DNA of 64,000 nt from Flavobacteriales bacterium. GTDB lineage: Bacteria; Bacteroidota; Bacteroidia; Flavobacteriales_F; PHOS-HE28. Location of the stretch: the NCBI GenBank assembly GCA_016721005.1, contig JADKJM010000016.1, positions 124,001-188,000 of the forward strand, written 5' to 3'. The position numbers and the translations under genes are program-made. This document shows, piece after piece, positions 11,433-19,100 of this stretch; the stretch's first letter is position 1; each line of letters begins with the position of its first letter. Under the pieces are notes generated by a model. It had not been told where the DNA came from. It saw nothing but the letters and a program-made list of their open reading frames with translations, and ran no database searches.

Positions 11433-12541
11433 TGTCATAACCCATTAGTTCATTAACTAAACGACGCGGATTTTTCCAGCATAGGTCCATTTGAAGGGTG
11501 CCGCCCGTTGCTCGTTGTAGGTTCTGATGTACTCCATGATCTGGTCGACGAGTTGTTTGGTGGACTTCCAGACGCCGTTCTTCAAGACGTCCTTGGCCAG
11601 CATGTTGAACCAGATCTCGATCTGATTGAGCCAAGATGAGTAGGTGGGCGTGAAGTGCATGGTGATCTTCCGTTTGGGTTTCACAGGCCTTCACCTCCTT
11701 GATTTATGCACGGCCAGATTGTCCGTGATGATGTGCAGATGGTTGTTGCGGAAGGTGCGGTCGAGCTTCTTGAGGAAGGTCAGGAAGGTGGTTGCGTTGT
11801 TGGCTTTGACCGGTGTTGCGGTTATCATTCCGGTATGCACGGCAAGGGCGGCCATGAGGGCCACGGTACCATTGCGCTTGTAGGTTGCCGTCATGCGCTT
11901 GGGCGTGCCCGCCCGAAGTGGGAGTATCGGCTGTGTGCGGTCCAGTGCCTGTATCTGGGTTTTCTCGTCCACGCTCACACATGGCGTTCGCTGGCGGGTC
12001 CATATACAGACCGATGATGGTGAGCATCTTGGGCTCGAATTCAGGGTCAGGACTTTTCCCGCACCAGTACTCGGTCTTGTGCGGTTTCAGATCAGCGTAG
12101 CTTGAGGATCAGATGAACGGCGCTCTGACTGATGCCCACTTCTGATGCGATGCGCTCCTGAGACCAATTGGTATAGCCGCCCGTAGGCTTCTCGCACGCT
12201 TTCTGACCACGCGTGCCTTCTGCTGAGCAGTGATCGTTCCTACTTGCCCGGACGAGGGGCGTCCTTCAACCCGGCTACGCCCAGTTTTCTGAACCGGTTG
12301 CGCCACTTGTTCACCGTAGGGCGGGTCATCCCGGTGCGCTTGATGATCCCATCCAGACTGTGACCATCATGGCTCAACACGATCACCTGCGCACGCAGAC
12401 CGTATCGACGCTCCAACTTGTGGGAGCGGACCATCGCCTCAAGTTCCATGCGTTGCTCTTCGCTTACAGGGATCGGTTTTGCAGTTCGTGCCATGCCGCG
12501 AATATAGCACTATTAGTTTATCTATTACATGGTTATAACAC
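11432..12541 (-). mobile_element. IS630-family insertion sequence (decayed)
   Basis: An element of 1110 bp with imperfect terminal inverted repeats of about 30 bp (left GTGTCATAACC..., right complement GTGTTATAACC...) flanked by TA dinucleotides at 11430-11431 and 12542-12543. Duplication of a TA target is the hallmark of IS630/Tc1-mariner elements, which agrees with the encoded transposase remnants. It is inserted between the coding end of the T9SS gene and that operon's terminator hairpin. Confidence 0.85.
11457..12494 (-). pseudogene. IS630-family transposase, frameshifted
   Basis: The N-terminal helix-turn-helix (MARTAKPIPVSEEQRMELEA through MTRPTVNKWRNRFRKLGVAG) is intact up to about 12240. 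The continuation is in other frames (KPHKTEYWCGKSPDPEF-like and MLTIIGLYMDPPANAMC around 12000-12060), then the DDE core resumes: DEKTQIQALDRTQP, IITDNLAVHKS and SSWLNQIEIWFN supply the three acidic positions. At least one further disruption lies near 11690, where HKS-EVKA is shifted. With several indels the protein cannot be made as one chain, so the element is probably not autonomously mobile. Confidence 0.85.
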
Positions 12542-12563
12542 TAGCACAACAGGATCGAACTCG

Positions 12564-12598
12564 AACGCCCCGCTTTGGTTGGACCAAGGCGGGGCGTT
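12564..12598 (+). terminator. hairpin terminator of the TonB/DUF5689/T9SS operon
   Basis: AACGCCCCGC pairs with GCGGGGCGTT around a 15-nt centre and is followed by TCT. Before the IS inserted, this hairpin would have lain about 20 bp after the T9SS stop codon. Confidence 0.7.
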
Positions 12599-12662
12599 CT
12601 GCTTCGGGATGGCCTCACCTCTTTAGGCCGCACGGTACATTTGAACAACCAAAGCGATCCAC

Positions 12663-12899
12663 ATGAGCACCGATGCCATGAAACTCGAATTGATCGAGTG
12701 GCTGACCAAGTTGAAGGAACCAAGTGTGATCGCTTCCCTTTTCAACTGGAAGAAGGCCAGTGAGGCGGAGGATTGGTATGCCACGTTGTCCGCGGAGCAG
12801 AAGGCATCCATTGATCGTGGATCGGCGGATGCTTCTGCGGGGAGGACCATCAGTTCCGAAGAGATCCGGAAGCAGTATGGTCGCGCTCCTAAAGGTTGA
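12663..12899 (+). CDS. probable antitoxin of a RelE/ParE-type module
   Basis: A 78-residue mainly helical protein (MSTDAMKLELIEWLTKL), with a second possible start at 12678. The composition (EWLTKLKEPSVIASL, SAEQKASIDRG, ISSEEIRKQYG) is that of the small antitoxin-like proteins encoded just before ParE/RelE toxins in Bacteroidota. It overlaps the downstream toxin start by 23 nt, indicating translational coupling. No DNA-binding motif is obvious. The assignment rests mainly on size and pairing. Confidence 0.7.
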   Translation: MSTDAMKLELIEWLTKLKEPSVIASLFNWKKASEAEDWYATLSAEQKASIDRGSADASAGRTISSEEIRKQYGRAPKG

Positions 12900-13176
12900 G
12901 TGGACGCCGGAGGCGAGGGATCAATTGCAGCGGATCCATCAATTCGTTCGCACGCAATGGTCGGATCGTATTGCGGATCGATCCCTCACGTTGGTGTTCG
13001 ACTTCGAGGATCTGATCGCACAGTTCCCGAAAGGTTCACCGACCTCACCCATGCACCCCTCCTTGCGCATGGGAGTGATACACAAGAATGTGAAGGTCGT
13101 TTACCGCATTGAAGATGATAGGATCCTGATCATCACCTTGCTGGACACCCGCTCCGATAACAGCGCGTGGTTCTGA
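12877..13176 (+). CDS. RelE/ParE-family toxin
   Basis: A 99-residue protein starting at the ATG inside the antitoxin gene (MVALLKVEWTPEARDQLQRI). It has the ParE/RelE layout: a beta strand followed by the EARDQL helix, two amphipathic helices, a basic strand (MGVIHKNVKVVYRIEDDRIL) and a final strand (IITLLDTRSDN). Toxins of this fold either poison gyrase or cut mRNA in the ribosome; which applies here cannot be told. The adjacent 78-residue gene is its presumed antitoxin. Confidence 0.8.
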   Translation: MVALLKVEWTPEARDQLQRIHQFVRTQWSDRIADRSLTLVFDFEDLIAQFPKGSPTSPMHPSLRMGVIHKNVKVVYRIEDDRILIITLLDTRSDNSAWF

Positions 13177-13198
13177 GACCGAATTGACGCTACCAATT

Positions 13199-14236
13199 CT
13201 ACTTCGCCTTCTTCACCAGGATCAGGAAGACCGGGAAGTGGTCGCTGTAGCCGTCCTGGTACACATCGCCCACGAAGGTGCGTAAGGGATAGCCGATGAA
13301 GTTGCCTTCCTGTTGACGCAAGTAAGGTTCATTGAAGATCCGGACGCCATAGTAATGGTACTTGCCCCCGGTGCCCGTGAGCAATCCGGGTGAGATCGTG
13401 ATCTGGTCGAAGAGGTTCCAGGAGTCACGCCACGCCAGCGTACCGATCCCCTTCTGGTACGGATCGTACATGGGGTTGAAGAAGGTCCCGTCGATCGCCT
13501 TGGTCTTATCGCCCGTGGCGCGCAGGAAACGGCCCACGCTCACGTTCACCGGGTCGTCGTTCAGGTCGCCCATGTAAATGATGTGCGCGTTCGCATTGAT
13601 GGCGAGCAAGGAGTCGATGATGTGACGACCGAGCTCCGCCGCGGCCTTCCGGTTCGGTTCGCTGCGTTTCTCCCCACCCCGGCGCGAAGGCCAGTGGGTG
13701 ACGATCACGTGCGTGGTGTCACCATCGAGCACACCACTCACGAGCAACTGGTCGCGCGTGCGGAAGGCGGTATCGGCCATGTGCAGCCGGTAGCTCCGGT
13801 GCGCGTAGACCTTGAAGAGCTCCGGGTTGTACACCAGTGCCACGTCGATGCCGCGCCGATCGATGCCTTCCACCTGCACCACCTTGTAACCGCGCGCTTT
13901 CAATGGTTCGCGTGCGACGAGGTCCTCCACCACCGCGCGGTTCTCGATCTCCGCCAAGCCGAGGATCGCCAGACCCTGCGGATGCAGATCCTTTCCCATG
14001 GCAGCGATGACGCTCGCGTTCTTGTCCAGTTTGCGGAAGTAGCGCTTGCTTCCCCACTGCTTCGCGCTTCCGGGCAGGAACTCGGCATCGTCCGTGTTCG
14101 GCGCGTCAAGCGTATCATACATATTCTCCAAATTGTAGAAGCCCACCAACGCGGGGACGAACTCCTGTTTCGATTGTCCGCACGACAGCAGCGGGATCAG
14201 TGAAGCGACGAGGAGAAGGTGGAGCTTGCTGGTCAT
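13199..14236 (-). CDS. endonuclease/exonuclease/phosphatase (EEP) family lipoprotein
   Basis: A 345-residue protein starting at 14236 (MTSKLHLLLVASLIPLLSCG), which gives a lipoprotein signal with lipobox LLSC; a candidate -7 box (TACTTTCG, complement of 14254-14261) lies 17 nt upstream. The EEP fold motifs are in order: FYNLEN, LAEIENR, RRGIDVALVYNP, VTHWPSRRGG, MGDLNDDP and YSDHFPV, including the catalytic Asn, Glu, His and Asp positions of metal-dependent phosphodiesterases. Bacteroidota relatives are often encoded near DUF5689 lipoproteins and TonB receptors, as here. Substrate (DNA, RNA or a small phosphodiester) is not determined. Confidence 0.88.
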   Translation of the reverse strand: MTSKLHLLLVASLIPLLSCGQSKQEFVPALVGFYNLENMYDTLDAPNTDDAEFLPGSAKQWGSKRYFRKLDKNASVIAAMGKDLHPQGLAILGLAEIENRAVVEDLVAREPLKARGYKVVQVEGIDRRGIDVALVYNPELFKVYAHRSYRLHMADTAFRTRDQLLVSGVLDGDTTHVIVTHWPSRRGGEKRSEPNRKAAAELGRHIIDSLLAINANAHIIYMGDLNDDPVNVSVGRFLRATGDKTKAIDGTFFNPMYDPYQKGIGTLAWRDSWNLFDQITISPGLLTGTGGKYHYYGVRIFNEPYLRQQEGNFIGYPLRTFVGDVYQDGYSDHFPVFLILVKKAK

Positions 14237-14501
14237 GGGGCGGATGGAGGCGGCGAAAGTAGCCGGTGCGCGGGCAACTCGAAGATCATGCCAAGGGGAA
14301 GAACGCACAGCAGCCGCAGTGGCCTATGGACCTGCGCGATCGGTGAAATGTTGGAACTGCCTTGGATGGATCTCCGAGGAGGATCGAGGGACGTAGCGTG
14401 ATGAACCCGTGCGTCGGTGGGACGTGACCGTTCCAAGTACCGACACGACCGCGTCTTCCCTTCCTTCGCAGCGTGGTACGTGAACCTTTTGCCTTCCCAG
14501 C

Positions 14502-15101
14502 GTGAACCTCTCCCCTGACCTCGCCTTCCTGCTGGAGTGGAGCGCCGTCGCGCTGAACATCGGCTTCACCATCCTCATCGCCATCGAGCGGCGCGTTGGT
14601 TGGCTGCTCGGTTTCGTCGCGGCGGTGTTCGGCGTGCTGCTCTACGTTGCGCAGGACGCCTGGCTGATGGCCGCGCTCAACGCCTTCTACGCGGGCATGG
14701 GCGCCTACGGCTGGTGGAGTTGGGGCCGCGCTTCGGAGGATCAACGCATCATCACGTTCGGTTTCCGCATGCATGTCCTGCTCGTTTCCATCGCGCTGGT
14801 TTCCACGGTGGTACTCTTCTTCCTGATGCAGCACTTCGAGGTGCCCGGCAAGTACCACGGCATGGAATCCTTCATCACCGCATCGGCCATGGTGGCCACG
14901 TGGATGATGAGCAGGAAGGCATTGGAGAACTGGTTCTACTGGACACTCGGCGATCTCGTCGCGGTACTCTACAACTACTGGCTCGGCTACGAGGGATACG
15001 CGCTCCTGAACGGGATCTACATCGCGCTGGCCGTTGCGGGGTTCATCCGTTGGCGCGCGAAGCTCAAGGGGCAGGGGCAGGGGCAGGGGCAGGGGCAATG
15101 A
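14502..15101 (+). CDS. pnuC: PnuC-family vitamin/nucleoside transporter
   Basis: A 199-residue inner-membrane protein with about seven hydrophobic helices and the aromatic signatures of PnuC transporters (GAYGWWSWG, ENWFYWTLGD). The start is GTG at 14502. Family members import nicotinamide riboside (PnuC), thiamine (PnuT) or riboflavin (PnuX) by facilitated diffusion, with trapping by a cytoplasmic kinase. Two hints conflict here: a NadR-like kinase at 17821 favours nicotinamide riboside, while a TPP-riboswitch-controlled TonB receptor at 19101 favours thiamine. No riboswitch was seen before this gene. The C-terminus is an unusual GQGQGQGQGQ tail encoded by GGGGCA repeats. Confidence 0.85.
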   Translation: MNLSPDLAFLLEWSAVALNIGFTILIAIERRVGWLLGFVAAVFGVLLYVAQDAWLMAALNAFYAGMGAYGWWSWGRASEDQRIITFGFRMHVLLVSIALVSTVVLFFLMQHFEVPGKYHGMESFITASAMVATWMMSRKALENWFYWTLGDLVAVLYNYWLGYEGYALLNGIYIALAVAGFIRWRAKLKGQGQGQGQGQ

Positions 15102-15131
15102 TCACGCTTGCGCCTGCCCCTGCTCCTGCCC
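15068..15131. repeat. GGGGCA repeat with inverted counterpart at convergent gene ends
   Basis: Five GGGG runs separated by CA (15068-15095) face an inverted, imperfect copy (CTGCCCCTGCTCCTGCCCC, 15113-15131). The two convergent stop codons sit between them as the palindrome TGATCA (15099-15104). The array encodes Gln-Gly-rich tails on both proteins. It could form a strong bidirectional hairpin, and the G runs meet the pattern of a G-quadruplex. Confidence 0.75.
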
Positions 15132-15812
15132 CTTTCTTCCCCTCCGTTCATAGAACGTGATCGTCAGCAAGAGGAAGAACAACAGGTACACGCTGTCCTC
15201 CACGGGGATCGTGTTCATGCGCAGCCCGAGGTTCTCGGCATCGTTGTACCACACGATCGGTTCCGGCAAGAGCCAACCGGTGAGGATGCCGTTGATGATG
15301 AAGAACGGCACGAGGCTCACCGCATAGCCGATGTAGAAGCGACCGAGGTAATTGCTCTTCAACGCGAAGACATGGACGGCGAGCAACGCTGCGGTGCAGA
15401 GAAATGTGACGGCGGTGTACACGCGATCGAAGTACAGCAGCCCGACCAGCGCGAGCAGAACGATCAGCACGATGCTCAGTGGACGTGCGACGCGCGCGAG
15501 CACATCCCGCCGCACCGCGTAGCGCATCACTTCATAGAGGTACACGCACGAATACGGGATGGCGAGGAAGAACAACCATTCCTCCAGCGGTAATCCGAAA
15601 ATGTCCACCCCGAGCGTGTACCGCGAACTGAAGCCCCACACGCCATTCGCGGCGAAGACCACATCCCACGCGATGAACACGACCATCATCACCGCCATGC
15701 CCGTGAACAGGCCGCGCCACTTCCTCCAGTACGCGATGCGCGGCTCGAAGCTGGCCGCCAGTGGGAACGCGATGCTGAACAGATCGAGCCCGAGGTAGTA
15801 GTAGCGTTCCAT
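15102..15812 (-). CDS. lycopene cyclase domain-containing membrane protein
   Basis: A 236-residue protein with about seven membrane segments. It carries both conserved acidic motifs of the CrtYc/CrtYd (CarR) cyclase family: PLEEWLFF at residues 75-82 and PVEDSVYLL near 213. In actinobacteria these halves are separate subunits; Bacteroidota have fused forms of about this length that cyclise lycopene to beta-carotene. The start at 15812 (MERYYYLGLDLF) is preferred over one 18 codons upstream because a TTCCTTTG -7-like box (complement of 15824-15831) lies just before it. No other carotenoid gene is in the window. Confidence 0.85.
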   Translation of the reverse strand: MERYYYLGLDLFSIAFPLAASFEPRIAYWRKWRGLFTGMAVMMVVFIAWDVVFAANGVWGFSSRYTLGVDIFGLPLEEWLFFLAIPYSCVYLYEVMRYAVRRDVLARVARPLSIVLIVLLALVGLLYFDRVYTAVTFLCTAALLAVHVFALKSNYLGRFYIGYAVSLVPFFIINGILTGWLLPEPIVWYNDAENLGLRMNTIPVEDSVYLLFFLLLTITFYERRGRKGQEQGQAQA

Positions 15813-15898
15813 GCTTCTTCGCAAAGGAACACGCCTGGTCCGGAAAAGTTCAGCGCCGGTGATCACTCTCCGGCGCTGGACACTTCACCGAATGCACG

Positions 15899-17734
15899 CT
15901 ACTGCTTCACGAAGCGAGCGGTCATCACGCCATCCGGTGTGATCACCTGCAACACATACGGACCTGCGGGCAGCGCGCCCACCAGCGCACGGTAGCCCGC
16001 GTCCTTACGTTCAAAGGCGATCGCCACACGTCGTCCAGCGGCATCGAAGAGGATCGGTGTGGACGCCGTGATGTTCTGCGGAAGCAGCACGCGCACCTCA
16101 TCCGTCACCGGGTTCGGTGCGAGCTGCAGGGTGCCGATGACCGCATTCCGATCAGCGGTCGAACTCGTGAGATCCAGGATCGCGATGTGCGGGAAGCCCG
16201 CTTCGAACTCCCCACCCATCACCAGTTGTACGCCGGTCATCTCGACCGCACGCACGGGCGCCTCCAACCAGGCGAGCGGTGCTACATCATCAGCAGTACC
16301 TCCCCACCGTGCGATGTTCGTTCCGCTATCCATGCCCACGTACACGGAGAATTCACCACCGAAGTAGATCTCCTCATTGTATGAAGTAAGCGAACCGATC
16401 CAGGTCGGACCCAAGCCAGCGAACATGTAGCTCTCATGGTCCGGGATCAACAGCTCCCAGCTCGACGACCCTTGCGCGATGCGCGCCAGACCGAATGTGA
16501 CGGCGATGTTCGCGTACAGATCGCCACCCGCGTACAGTGTTCCGTTCACATCCAACAGCGTACGCACGGGTGCATCCAAGCCATCCCCGAGCTGGCTCCA
16601 TTGGTTCCCATTCAATTCCGCGATGTGGAGGATCTGCGGCGGAACAGGCGTGGTGATGATGCCCGTGAAATCACCGGCTGCGATCAAGGCGCCACCGTGC
16701 GAAGCAAGCGCGAGGACGGTGTTGTTGAACTCGTTACCGACCGGCGTCCACGCCGTTCCATCCATCCGCTGTACGAAATGGTTCAGGCCCGCGAAACCGG
16801 AAACCGCACCCGCCGCATACAAGCTTCCGTTGTGTACGTGCAGCGCACTGATCCACGGATATTTTCCATCGAACACCGAACTGAAACTCCAACTAGTTCC
16901 ATCCCACTTCGCCAGGTCGGCCGGGCCGCTCAACATCGCACCACCGAGGTAGAGGTCGCCGTTGAATTCCACGGCCGCATTCACTTCACCCTGCACACCT
17001 GCGCCCAGAGGTGCGTAGGTGATCCCGTTCCAGACCGCCACATGGCTCGCTGCGATGCCACCCGCGTTCGTGAATTCCCCGGCGACCAACAGATCACCAT
17101 TGGCGAGTTCCCTGATCACGGTCACCGTGCCGTTCGTTCCACCCCCGAGCGGGGTCCACGGCAGGTTCGGCGGGTAGCCCGGTTGGATCCACGCGAGTTC
17201 GGCGGCGGTAAAACCGTGGTCCGCGGCCCACGCCGCGATCTCCGGCCAAAGCGCTGTGCCCGGCATGTCCAACACATACGCGAGGTTCATGTCATGAGCG
17301 ATGCGTTCCGCCAGGTCACGTCGTCCGCTCTGGATCATCAACCAACCCACGGCACAGGCGGTACCGTTCGCATCGATGAAGACCGGATTGCGGACCGGCA
17401 GCACACGGTTCTGCGGATAGGTCATGGCATCGGCATACACGTCGAGGCGGTTCAACAGGTCCGCGCGTTGTTGCAGTTGTCCGGTGGAAGAACCCTCGGG
17501 CTGCCGCGCCATCAGGTGTTCGCGCACCAAGTGCAGGTGCATCGCGATCCGTTCCGCCTCCGAAGCGAAGGCGATCCTGGCCTCACCAGTGGTCCGTGCG
17601 AACCCTTGCGCGGTCCATTGCGCATTCACTTCCACCATATGCGCCGTTCGCGGCGCTTCCACGGTAGGAGGCAGCACGGCGAAGGACACGGAGGATGATC
17701 CGATGATCGATGCGAGGAGTAGTGCGTTTCTCAT
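15899..17734 (-). CDS. T9SS-secreted beta-propeller-like protein
   Basis: A 611-residue exported protein starting at 17734 (MRNALLLASIIGSSSVSFA, signal peptide). After a mostly alpha region (residues about 20-180) comes a series of repeats of 40-50 residues with patterns such as LANGDLLVAGEFTNAGG, NGSLYAAGAVSG, HGGALIAAGDFTG and NGTLYAGGDLY, typical of propeller-like delta-60/kelch-type repeats. The last 75 residues (LQLAPNPVTDEVRVLLP ... GPYVLQVITPDG) form a type A T9SS sorting domain. Repeats of this sort appear in many Bacteroidota surface proteins of unknown function. Confidence 0.8.
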   Translation of the reverse strand: MRNALLLASIIGSSSVSFAVLPPTVEAPRTAHMVEVNAQWTAQGFARTTGEARIAFASEAERIAMHLHLVREHLMARQPEGSSTGQLQQRADLLNRLDVYADAMTYPQNRVLPVRNPVFIDANGTACAVGWLMIQSGRRDLAERIAHDMNLAYVLDMPGTALWPEIAAWAADHGFTAAELAWIQPGYPPNLPWTPLGGGTNGTVTVIRELANGDLLVAGEFTNAGGIAASHVAVWNGITYAPLGAGVQGEVNAAVEFNGDLYLGGAMLSGPADLAKWDGTSWSFSSVFDGKYPWISALHVHNGSLYAAGAVSGFAGLNHFVQRMDGTAWTPVGNEFNNTVLALASHGGALIAAGDFTGIITTPVPPQILHIAELNGNQWSQLGDGLDAPVRTLLDVNGTLYAGGDLYANIAVTFGLARIAQGSSSWELLIPDHESYMFAGLGPTWIGSLTSYNEEIYFGGEFSVYVGMDSGTNIARWGGTADDVAPLAWLEAPVRAVEMTGVQLVMGGEFEAGFPHIAILDLTSSTADRNAVIGTLQLAPNPVTDEVRVLLPQNITASTPILFDAAGRRVAIAFERKDAGYRALVGALPAGPYVLQVITPDGVMTARFVKQ

Positions 17735-17820
17735 GGCCGGGAGTTTTCGTTCACAGGTATGACGGTCGATCCAACTCACTTCGCTGCCCGCACCGTGACG
17801 GAAAGTTACTTTTCCCACCA

Positions 17821-18357
17821 ATGCGCAAGATCGCCATCGTAGGACCCGAGAGCAGTGGGAAGACCACCTTGTGCGAAGCGCTCATGGGGGAGCTCCGCGC
17901 ATGGATGGTTCCGGAGGTCGCGCGTGAATTCCTCACGGAGTTGGGTCGGCCGTACATGGAAGCCGATCTGTTGCACATCGCGCAGCAACAAGCGACCGAT
18001 GAGGACCGCATGGTGCAAGGCATGGAGAACGGGATCCTGGTATGCGACACCGACCTGATCACCATCCGCATCTGGAGCGTGGAGAAGTTCGGGCGCTGCG
18101 ATCCATGGATCGTGGCACAGAGCGAGCAACGACACTACGATCTCTGGTTGTTGTGCAAACCGGACATCCCGTGGGAAGCCGATCCGCTGCGCGAGAATCC
18201 TCAGGATCGCGATCGCTTGTTCGAGGTGTACGTGGCGATGCTGGAGCGACTCGGCAAACCCTTCCTAGTCGTCCAAGGTGGTCGCGAGCAACGAACGAGA
18301 ACAGCGAAGGACGCGATCGATCGGCTCTCCGGGCCAACGCATCAAAATTCTTCTTGA
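17821..18357 (+). CDS. NadR-like P-loop kinase (AAA_28 type)
   Basis: A 178-residue protein with Walker A GPESSGKTT at residues 8-16, followed by VPEVAREFL and QQQATDEDRM, which match the ribosylnicotinamide kinase domain of NadR, and CDTDLITIRIWSVEKFG in the Walker B/lid region. Family members phosphorylate nicotinamide riboside after PnuC uptake; a PnuC-type gene lies 2.7 kb upstream. The N-terminal adenylyltransferase domain of full NadR is absent. A TACTTTTC -7-like box at 17807-17814 ends six bases before the ATG, implying a very short leader. The 3' end runs directly into the tandem repeat at 18.3 kb. Confidence 0.8.
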   Translation: MRKIAIVGPESSGKTTLCEALMGELRAWMVPEVAREFLTELGRPYMEADLLHIAQQQATDEDRMVQGMENGILVCDTDLITIRIWSVEKFGRCDPWIVAQSEQRHYDLWLLCKPDIPWEADPLRENPQDRDRLFEVYVAMLERLGKPFLVVQGGREQRTRTAKDAIDRLSGPTHQNSS

Positions 18358-18370
18358 AGAGGGCAATGAG

Positions 18371-18633
18371 GTCGGGCCTTCAGCCCTTCACCTCGCAGGG
18401 TGTATTCTGCCCCATGGCTTCGCCACGGGGCAGGCATCAAGTCGGGCCTTCAGCCCTTCCCCGAACGGGTGGGTCACGCCAATACCCTCTTTCTCTTAAC
18501 GCATCGAGGGCCAACGGCCCGGTCTCATCCCGGCCAATGGCCACGCCATTGGCCGGGATCGCATGCGTGGCATTCGAGGGCTGAAGGCCCGAAGGCATCT
18601 GCGAAAAGGATGCGTTCGCCCCGGATCGGCTCC
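18371..18633. repeat. 263-bp repeat unit, copy 1
   Basis: Nearly identical to 18673-18935 at an offset of 302 bp. Each copy contains GGGCCTTCAGCCC-type segments near its start and the inverted form (GGGCTGAAGGCCC) near its end, plus an internal hairpin (CCGGCCAATGG / CCATTGGCCGG). A shorter shared segment (AACGCATCAAAATTC) precedes each copy, the first overlapping the end of the kinase gene. It looks like a duplicated intergenic palindromic element with no coding content. Confidence 0.9.
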
Positions 18634-18672
18634 TAGGGCAAACGCATCAAAATTCCAGGCCATGGTTATCTG

Positions 18673-18935
18673 GTCGGGCCTTCAGCCCTTCACCTCGCAG
18701 GGTGTATTCTGCCCCATGGCTTCGCCACGGGGCAGGCATCAAGTCGGGCCTTCAGCCCTTCCCCGAACGGGTGGGTCACGCCAATACCCTCTTTCTCTTA
18801 ACGCATCGAGGGCCAACGGCCCGGTCTCATCCCGGCCAATGGCCACGCCATTGGCCGGGATCGCATGCGTGGCATTCGAGGGCTGAAGGCCCGAAGGCAT
18901 CTGCGAAAAGGATGCGTTCGCCCCGGATCGGCTCC
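18673..18935. repeat. 263-bp repeat unit, copy 2
   Basis: Second copy of the unit at 18371-18633. It ends immediately before the promoter/riboswitch leader of the TonB receptor (TACCTTCG at 18958). Apart from these repeats and the riboswitch, the 740-bp gap 18358-19100 holds nothing recognisable. Confidence 0.9.
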
Positions 18936-18957
18936 GGTGTTGGTCGATCCGTGCGCA

Positions 18958-18965
18958 TACCTTCG
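18958..18965 (+). promoter_or_regulatory. candidate -7 box before the TPP riboswitch
   Basis: TACCTTCG resembles the TAnnTTTG -7 element and lies just upstream of the 5' end of the riboswitch, where the transcription start would be expected. Confidence 0.45.
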
Positions 18966-18974
18966 CCCCGTCTT

Positions 18975-19052
18975 GCATCGGGGTGCTCCACCATCTGGCG
19001 GAAGCTGAGATCATACCCGTTGAACCTGCGCAGGTAATGCTGCGAAGGGAAG
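18975..19052 (+). promoter_or_regulatory. TPP (thiamine pyrophosphate) riboswitch, THI element
   Basis: The conserved core of the THI element is readable in order: CGGGGTGC (P1/P2 strand), GCTGAGATCATACCC (pyrimidine-binding region), TTGAACCTG (P4/P5 junction) and GCGAAGGGAAG (closing strand). The leader then carries GCCCG/CGGGC and a hairpin CCTCCGTG (19069-19076) / CACGGAGG (19090-19097) ending three bases before the ATG of the TonB receptor. That hairpin could block translation initiation when TPP is bound. Confidence 0.9.
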
Positions 19053-19100
19053 CCCGCCCCGGGCAGCACCTCCGTGCAAGCACCACCAACACGGAGGACG

